Below are positions 6,582 through 10,875 of a DNA stretch of 10,875 nucleotides, piece after piece; position 1 is the stretch's first letter; the number at the start of each line of letters is the position of its first letter. The stretch spans positions 1 through 10,875 of the forward strand of contig JAIROB010000217.1 in NCBI GenBank assembly GCA_031257695.1. The letters run 5' to 3'. This DNA is from Treponema sp. Lineage in GTDB: Bacteria; Spirochaetota; Spirochaetia; Treponematales; Breznakiellaceae. Under the pieces are notes generated by a model. That model worked only from the letters and a program-made list of their open reading frames with translations. It ran no database searches and was not told where the DNA came from. The position numbers were made by a program, and so were the translations under genes.

Positions 6582-7032
6582 CACAACATGGCTCAAAGGC
6601 GAACTCAGGGAGATCGGCGTCTTTCTGGGGTGGATCGCCGGGATGTTCCTCGTTGCCGGCCTGGCCTGGTTTTTAACCCGCCCGGCCCGCGCGGGAAGCG
6701 CGATCCGCCATATCAACGCATCCCTGAGCGCGATGGGGGAGACCCGGAAATTGGAAGCCCCCCTTGTTTTTGACAGATCCATGCCCCGGTGGAAGGCGGC
6801 AAAGGCCGCCCAGTTGGGCAATTGGTATACCCTTTCCAACAGCGAAGACCGGGGGGTGGTTTTTTCCATCATGGCCGATGGGATCCTTGCCCCGTTTCTG
6901 GTTTTTGTTTCCCCCCAGGGAGAGGCGGGGCAGCCCATACCCTTGGGCGCCCATTCCGTCCAGATCAGGGACAGGCTGTCCCCGGGGACGGTTCAAACCT
7001 ATATCAAGCGCTTCAGGGGGGAGGAACAATGA
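6568..7032 (+). CDS. rnfG: Short RnfG-like protein with degenerate flavinylation motif
   Basis: RnfG normally has one N-terminal helix and an extracytoplasmic domain holding covalent FMN on the Thr of an S/T-G-A-T motif. This protein starts at ATG 6568, 14 bases inside rnfD, and has 154 residues against about 190-210 for the family. It has one membrane helix (about 17-37) followed by a soluble domain. Near the C-terminus, RDRLSPGTVQTYIKRF occupies the place of the D-x-x-S-G-A-T segment. Asp, Ser and the final Thr141 remain, but Gly-Ala is replaced by Pro-Gly. The other hallmark, the ETPGLG-like segment, is not recognisable. The assignment therefore rests mainly on position (between rnfD and rnfE, joined to rnfE by ATGA) and topology. 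A shortened, possibly flavin-free RnfG is the best reading, and sequence evidence alone is modest. Confidence 0.68.
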   Translation: MQRVNTTWLKGELREIGVFLGWIAGMFLVAGLAWFLTRPARAGSAIRHINASLSAMGETRKLEAPLVFDRSMPRWKAAKAAQLGNWYTLSNSEDRGVVFSIMADGILAPFLVFVSPQGEAGQPIPLGAHSVQIRDRLSPGTVQTYIKRFRGEEQ

Positions 7033-7691
7033 AGGATCACACTTCCGCGGCCGCTCTCAGAGCCCTCGCCCTTCTTTTTGGGGGCCCCCACGCGCCCCTT
7101 TCTACCCTGATGAGCGCGGGACTTATGATCCTCGCCACCAGCCGTTTGGCCTTTGCCGTGGGCGCCGCGGGCGCGCTTGTCTGGGTTTACACCCTCACCG
7201 CGCTCGTCCTGGGTTTCGCCAGGCCCATCCTGCCCAAAAGGGGGCTGCCGGTCCTGCATCTCTTTCTGATCGGATTTTGGGGAAGCCTGTATATTCTGAT
7301 CCTTCACTGCCTCAGCCCCTATTTGGGAATGGAAACCACCTTTATAGCGCTGCTGTGCCCCCTGTCCTGCATCGGTTCCGGGATATGCCGCCGGATAGAG
7401 GGCCTTGCCCGGGGGGACTCCATCCTCAAGGCGTTTTTAGAAGCCCTTGCCCTGGGTGGCGTGTTGGTTGCCCTGGGTTTGATTCGGGAACCCCTGGGCT
7501 TTGGCTCGCTGACCCTTCCCGGCGGCCCCCAGGGCATCCTGGTCCTGTTTGCCGTGGATTCCCCGAACTCCGCGGGGTATTTCCCCGTTCAGATCATCGC
7601 CGGGGCCGCCGGGGGGCTCCTGCTGCTGGGCTATGCCCTTGCCCTGTTTCGCCGGCTTAAACGCCGGTTTTCCCGGGAGGAGACCCCGTGA
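7029..7691 (+). CDS. rnfE: Rnf complex membrane subunit RnfE
   Basis: RnfE and RnfA are homologous six-helix subunits with inverted topology, forming the membrane core of Rnf and normally sharing a [2Fe-2S] cluster. The start ATG 7029 overlaps the rnfG stop (ATGA) and follows a strong GGGGGGAGGA ribosome binding site. The 220-residue length fits RnfE. Family traits are the IEGLARGDS segment (123-131, like GRAEAFAS) and ALGGVLVALGLIREPLGFGSL (141-161, like the GAIREILG region). The first-half LGLCP motif is replaced by SAGLMILATS, and no cysteine occurs before residue 94. In the second half there are Cys110, 114 and 120; Cys114 lies within one residue of the position of the usual NC ligand. 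The subunit identity is well supported by synteny plus these segments, but the cluster site looks incomplete. Confidence 0.85.
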   Translation: MKDHTSAAALRALALLFGGPHAPLSTLMSAGLMILATSRLAFAVGAAGALVWVYTLTALVLGFARPILPKRGLPVLHLFLIGFWGSLYILILHCLSPYLGMETTFIALLCPLSCIGSGICRRIEGLARGDSILKAFLEALALGGVLVALGLIREPLGFGSLTLPGGPQGILVLFAVDSPNSAGYFPVQIIAGAAGGLLLLGYALALFRRLKRRFSREETP

Positions 7692-8371
7692 GCGCCCTTG
7701 CCATCCTGGCCGTTTTTTCCGGTATGTCCCTGAACCTGCTGCTCCACTTTGGCCTGGGTATACGGGAACTCGTGGACCTTGCCGGAGCCGGATCCATATC
7801 CCCCGCTCATAAACGGGAATGGGGGGGGCTCGCTTCCCCCGGCTGGATCGTGGTGTTTGCCACATCCCTGATCCTCTGGTTCTTTTTTACCTACCTGCTG
7901 ATACCCCCGGCTTTCGGCTTTTTGGAATCCTTTCTGCTCCTCCCCTCCACCCTGATAGTTTCCACCGCCCTGAACCTGGTCTTTGCCTATTTTTTCCCCG
8001 GCGGAAAGATTACCCTCAGCCCGGGGATCCCCATGATGCGGCCTTCCTTCGCCTTTCGCAGGCTCATCGAAAGCGCCGATCTTTCGGGGGGCATCTTTAG
8101 CGGATCCTCCTGCAACGGCCTGGCCTTGATTTCCCTGTTTATGACCCTTCGTTTGGCGCTTACCCCGCTGGAAGCTCTGGCGCTGACCCTGGGCTTTTCC
8201 CTGGGCGCGCTCCTGGCAGCGGTAATCCTCCGGGAAATCAACCGGCGCTCCTCTCTGGAAGCGGCGCCAGAACTGTTTCGGGGCGCCCCCCTGACCCTCA
8301 TCTCCATGGGCCTGCTTTCCCTCATCTTTTCGTCGGTTTCTGCAATTCTTCTCAGGGTTCTGGGAGCTTAG
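7688..8371 (+). CDS. rnfA: Rnf complex membrane subunit RnfA
   Basis: This is the last gene of the rnf run. The GTG start at 7688 overlaps the rnfE stop (GTGA) and is preceded by AGGAG at 7678-7682. It has 227 residues against about 190-200 for RnfA, partly because of an insertion near residues 32-52. The best family match is the C-terminal ELFRGAPLTLISMGLLSLIF (195-214), corresponding to the PFRG...ALITAGL region. LALTLGFSLGALLAAVILRE matches the preceding helix. The usual FLGLCPF cysteine is missing: HFGLGIREL places Ile25 where the cysteine is expected. Cys142 in GSSCNGLAL, the protein's only cysteine, fits the second ligand (TTNCAVLG). No rnfB follows; the opposite-strand ligA overlaps its last 20 bases. 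The call is RnfA by order and C-terminal motif, since RnfE and RnfA are paralogous. Confidence 0.84.
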   Translation: MSALAILAVFSGMSLNLLLHFGLGIRELVDLAGAGSISPAHKREWGGLASPGWIVVFATSLILWFFFTYLLIPPAFGFLESFLLLPSTLIVSTALNLVFAYFFPGGKITLSPGIPMMRPSFAFRRLIESADLSGGIFSGSSCNGLALISLFMTLRLALTPLEALALTLGFSLGALLAAVILREINRRSSLEAAPELFRGAPLTLISMGLLSLIFSSVSAILLRVLGA

Positions 8372-10316
8372 GAACTGTAAAAGAATGCAACAATTCCAGA
8401 AACCGCGCTTCGTCAATAATCGCCACCCCCAGCTCCCGGGCTTTGACGTTCTTGGCGGATTTTGATTCTGGATCGTTGGTCACCAGAAAGGACAGATCCT
8501 TTACCACCGAAGTTTTGGCGGAGCCACCCAGGGCTTTGATCTTTTCCTCCGCCTCCTTGCGCTTCATGGAGGCAAGCTCTCCGGTAAAGCAGAAGGAGCG
8601 GCCCCGCAGCGGCTGCGCGTCGGAGGGGGGCGGCGCGGCGATGCTGATAACTCCCGCCGCCAGAACCCTGTCCATCTCCGCCCCGGTTTCCCTCAGGCCC
8701 TCCACAATGGTCCGGGCAGTTATCTCCCCCAGGCCGTACACCGCGGCAAGATCCTCCACGCCCGCCCCCCGGAGCTTTTCAAGGGTGTCAAACCCCGCGT
8801 CCGCGACCTTGTCCATAATGGTTTCCCCAACCCCGTCAAGATCAAAGCCCGCCACAAAAGCCGCCAGGGACAATTCCCTGGGCCCGCGGATATGGCGGAT
8901 CACCTTGGCCGCGGAGATTTCCCCCATGCGGTCCAACGCGGCAAGCTCCGGGGCATCCAGGGTGTAGAGATCCGCTATTTGACGGATCCGGCCCTTGTCA
9001 AAAAGCTGGCGGAGCAGCTTTTCTCCCAGTTCCCGTATATCCAGCACGGACACCCACTTTTCCAGCCGGTGATGCAGCCGTTTGGGGCAGAGGGGGTTGG
9101 GGCAGTAGAGACGGGCGCCGCCGTCCACCAGATCCGTCCCGCAGGAGGCGCATCGTTTGGGGAACAGTATCGCTGTTTTTGTTTCCGGCAGCAAGGCCGC
9201 GTCGACGGCGCCCTCCGGCGCCAGGCCCTCGATCTTGGGAATAATTTCCCCCCGTTTGACCACCGACACCGCGGAGCCTATCATAAGGCCCAGAGATCGT
9301 ATCATATCGGGATTGTTGAGGTTGGCCCGCTGCACCGTGGTTCCCGCGATGCGTACCGGGTCCACCACGCCTATGGGCGTGTAGGTGGCGCCGGACTCGC
9401 TCCATTCCACCGAGCGGAGCACGCTGAAAGCGGTTTCCAGTTCAAACTTGAAGGCTATCTGTTTTTCCGGCCTCGCCCGGCGCAGATCCGCCATGTCCGT
9501 GAGCTTGTCCTTTATCACCAGGCCGTCAATGTCCACCCCTAAATTCTTCCGTTCCTGCGCCACCCTGGAGCGATACCCGATCACCTCCTCGACGCCGATA
9601 AATTCCCTGCTTGCCGTCGTTTCAAACCCCTGCTCCTTGAGCCAGCCGATTTTTTGCGCCTCATCCGTAAAATAGCCGTCCTCCCCCTCCGCGGAGGCGT
9701 CGTAGACGATGAGGCGCAGGTCCTCGCAGCCCGCGCCGTCCTTGCGGCGCATGATCCCGTTGGCGGCGTTCCTGCAATTTGCCTTGTCGCTGTATTTTTC
9801 CTTCCAGACCCTGTGGGTCATCACCACCTCCCCCCGGACGCCGCCGGTAAAGGGGACGGCCAGGCTGGACAGGACCCCGGCCATGCGGCGGGCGTTGGGG
9901 GTAATATCGTCCCCGATGATCCCGTCCCCCCGGGTGACGGCGCGGCGCAGTTTTCCTTTTTCATACTGAAGCTCCAGGCTGGCGCCGTCCAGTTTATACT
10001 GGACGATAAAGGTCCTGCCCCGGGCGGGGTCCGGCAAACCCGTCTTCGCCGCCCAGTCGCGGAATTCCCCGGGATCGGCGGCTTTCTCCTGGCTTCCCAT
10101 GGGGATGAGGTGCCGCGCCTTGGGAAAGCCCTCGGCGGCGTCCGCGCCCACCGCTGCAAAGAGGGGGTTGTCCGGATCGAGGGACTTTAATTCTTCCCAC
10201 AGCAAATCGAATTCCCCGTCCCCGATTTCCGCTTCCCCGTCGTAGTAGGATTTCTGATAGTTTTGTATAAGCGTTTCCAGGGTTTTAACGCGTTCTTTCT
10301 TATCCTTCTTTTTCAA
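8352..10316 (-). CDS. ligA: NAD+-dependent DNA ligase LigA
   Basis: LigA seals nicks in replication and repair using NAD+. The start chosen is TTG at 10316-10314, preceded by GGGAG with seven-base spacing and overlapping the end of trmB by 17 bases. The open frame runs further upstream, but that part lies over trmB and has no ligase similarity. The protein is 654 residues, typical for LigA. Domains are: Ia (about 10-60, SYYDGEAEIGDGEFD); adenylation with Lys108 in YKLDG, TRGDGIIGDD, RGEV (161-164), VDIDGLVIK (261-269) and AFKFELE (288-294); OB fold (about 305-365); a C4 zinc finger (Cys389, 392, 405, 410); helix-hairpin-helix region (about 425-545); and BRCT (about 569-645). The residue two before the catalytic Lys is Gln106 where Glu is usual (ELK-I/L-DG), so the protein is divergent but apparently complete. 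Confidence 0.95.
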   Translation of the reverse strand: MKKKDKKERVKTLETLIQNYQKSYYDGEAEIGDGEFDLLWEELKSLDPDNPLFAAVGADAAEGFPKARHLIPMGSQEKAADPGEFRDWAAKTGLPDPARGRTFIVQYKLDGASLELQYEKGKLRRAVTRGDGIIGDDITPNARRMAGVLSSLAVPFTGGVRGEVVMTHRVWKEKYSDKANCRNAANGIMRRKDGAGCEDLRLIVYDASAEGEDGYFTDEAQKIGWLKEQGFETTASREFIGVEEVIGYRSRVAQERKNLGVDIDGLVIKDKLTDMADLRRARPEKQIAFKFELETAFSVLRSVEWSESGATYTPIGVVDPVRIAGTTVQRANLNNPDMIRSLGLMIGSAVSVVKRGEIIPKIEGLAPEGAVDAALLPETKTAILFPKRCASCGTDLVDGGARLYCPNPLCPKRLHHRLEKWVSVLDIRELGEKLLRQLFDKGRIRQIADLYTLDAPELAALDRMGEISAAKVIRHIRGPRELSLAAFVAGFDLDGVGETIMDKVADAGFDTLEKLRGAGVEDLAAVYGLGEITARTIVEGLRETGAEMDRVLAAGVISIAAPPPSDAQPLRGRSFCFTGELASMKRKEAEEKIKALGGSAKTSVVKDLSFLVTNDPESKSAKNVKARELGVAIIDEARFLELLHSFTVPKLPEP

Positions 10317-10875
10317 AGAAAAGCTCCCGAACTTCGTGATTTTTTTCCAGGCCCTTTTGTTCAAACCTGGTGCGGGGCCTCCATTCCTGTTCCGGGGCAA
10401 AACCCGCATAGAGGTTTCGCAGGCCCTCCGTGGCGGACAGTTCCGCCAGCGCCCAATCGCCGTAGTCCGCCCAGTCGGTGACCATATAGACATAGCCGCC
10501 GGGGCGCAGTTTTTCTGCCAGCAGCGCCGTGAAGGGACGCTTTATAAGCCGCCGTTTGTGGTGCCGCTTTTTGGGCCAGGGATCGGGGAAGAAAATATGG
10601 AAAGCCTCCAGTGACCCGGCGCTTATCATCGTTTCCAGAACATCCGCCGCGTCGGCTTCCACGATGCGGATGTTAGAAAGGCTGTGGTTTTCAATTTCCC
10701 ACAGCAGCCGCCCTATGCCGGGCCGGTGGACTTCGACTCCAAGGTAATTTTTGCCGGGATTTTCCCGGGCGATGACGGCGGTGGCCTCGCCCATGCCAAA
10801 GCCTATCTCAAGGGTGACGGGATTGTCATTGCCAAAAACACGGAAAAAATCCAGGGGCGCTTCCGCAAGGGGCGC
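10300..10875 (-). CDS. trmB: tRNA (guanine-N7-)-methyltransferase TrmB (5' partial)
   Basis: TrmB makes m7G46 in the variable loop of tRNAs using S-adenosylmethionine. 191 residues are visible, running off the right edge of the window where the start must lie; the methionine at 10794 is internal, because the preceding codons already encode the SAM-binding LEIGFG. Signatures are motif I (LEIGFGMGEA), the acidic end of a following strand (GVEVHRPGIGRLL), VEADAADVLE, and the family hallmark FFPDPWPKKRHHKRRLI, whose basic segment contacts tRNA. YMVTDWADYGDWA matches the later T-D-W region. The last 17 bases overlap the start of ligA, implying co-transcription and perhaps translational coupling. 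A function in a housekeeping tRNA modification pathway is well supported. Confidence 0.96.
   Translation of the reverse strand, partial: APLAEAPLDFFRVFGNDNPVTLEIGFGMGEATAVIARENPGKNYLGVEVHRPGIGRLLWEIENHSLSNIRIVEADAADVLETMISAGSLEAFHIFFPDPWPKKRHHKRRLIKRPFTALLAEKLRPGGYVYMVTDWADYGDWALAELSATEGLRNLYAGFAPEQEWRPRTRFEQKGLEKNHEVRELFFEKEG

Noticed and set aside
4082..8371. Reading the cluster as Na+-NQR instead of Rnf
   Set aside because: RnfC carries two C-terminal 4-cysteine ferredoxin motifs, which NqrA lacks, and the gene order C-D-G-E-A with no NqrF is that of Rnf.
10317..10493. N-terminal extension of LigA by 59 residues to an ATG at 10493
   Set aside because: This part overlaps trmB in another frame, has no ligase similarity, and the TTG at 10316 has a good ribosome binding site.

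Overview
The window is GC-rich, tightly packed bacterial chromosome with no RNA genes, mobile elements or CRISPR. Gene content points to a spirochaete of the Treponema group, with the high-GC termite-gut lineages as one possibility. The pointers are a degenerate RnfCDGEA cluster, a DUF212 membrane protein upstream of it, and frequent GTG/TTG starts. This placement is inference, because no rRNA or species-specific marker is present.

Left part (1-2045, + strand): the 3' part of a PLP-dependent Cys/Met-metabolism enzyme (cystathionine gamma-synthase family, MetI-like) is followed by two Rrf2-family regulators joined by an ATGA overlap. The first Rrf2 protein has three cysteines at the same positions as the [2Fe-2S] ligands of IscR. 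The second has lost them. Together they look like a sulfur or Fe-S sensing pair beside a sulfur amino-acid gene.

Middle part (2134-8371, + strand): a DUF212 (divergent PAP2) membrane protein and an unrecognised protein with about eight membrane segments precede five genes in the order rnfC-rnfD-rnfG-rnfE-rnfA. The rnf genes are nearly contiguous; several stop and start codons overlap. The order matches the ion-translocating Rnf ferredoxin:NAD+ oxidoreductase, but rnfB is absent. Most cofactor sites are also eroded: the Gly-rich NADH/FMN loop of RnfC, the flavinylation motifs of RnfD and RnfG, and the first-half cysteines of RnfE and RnfA. Only the two 4-cysteine ferredoxin motifs of RnfC are textbook. 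This remodelled Rnf-like complex is the most interesting content of the window.

Right part (8352-10875, - strand): trmB (tRNA m7G46 methyltransferase, cut by the window end) and ligA (NAD+-dependent DNA ligase) overlap by 17 bases and read towards the rnf operon. ligA and rnfA converge tail to tail with a 20-base overlap.
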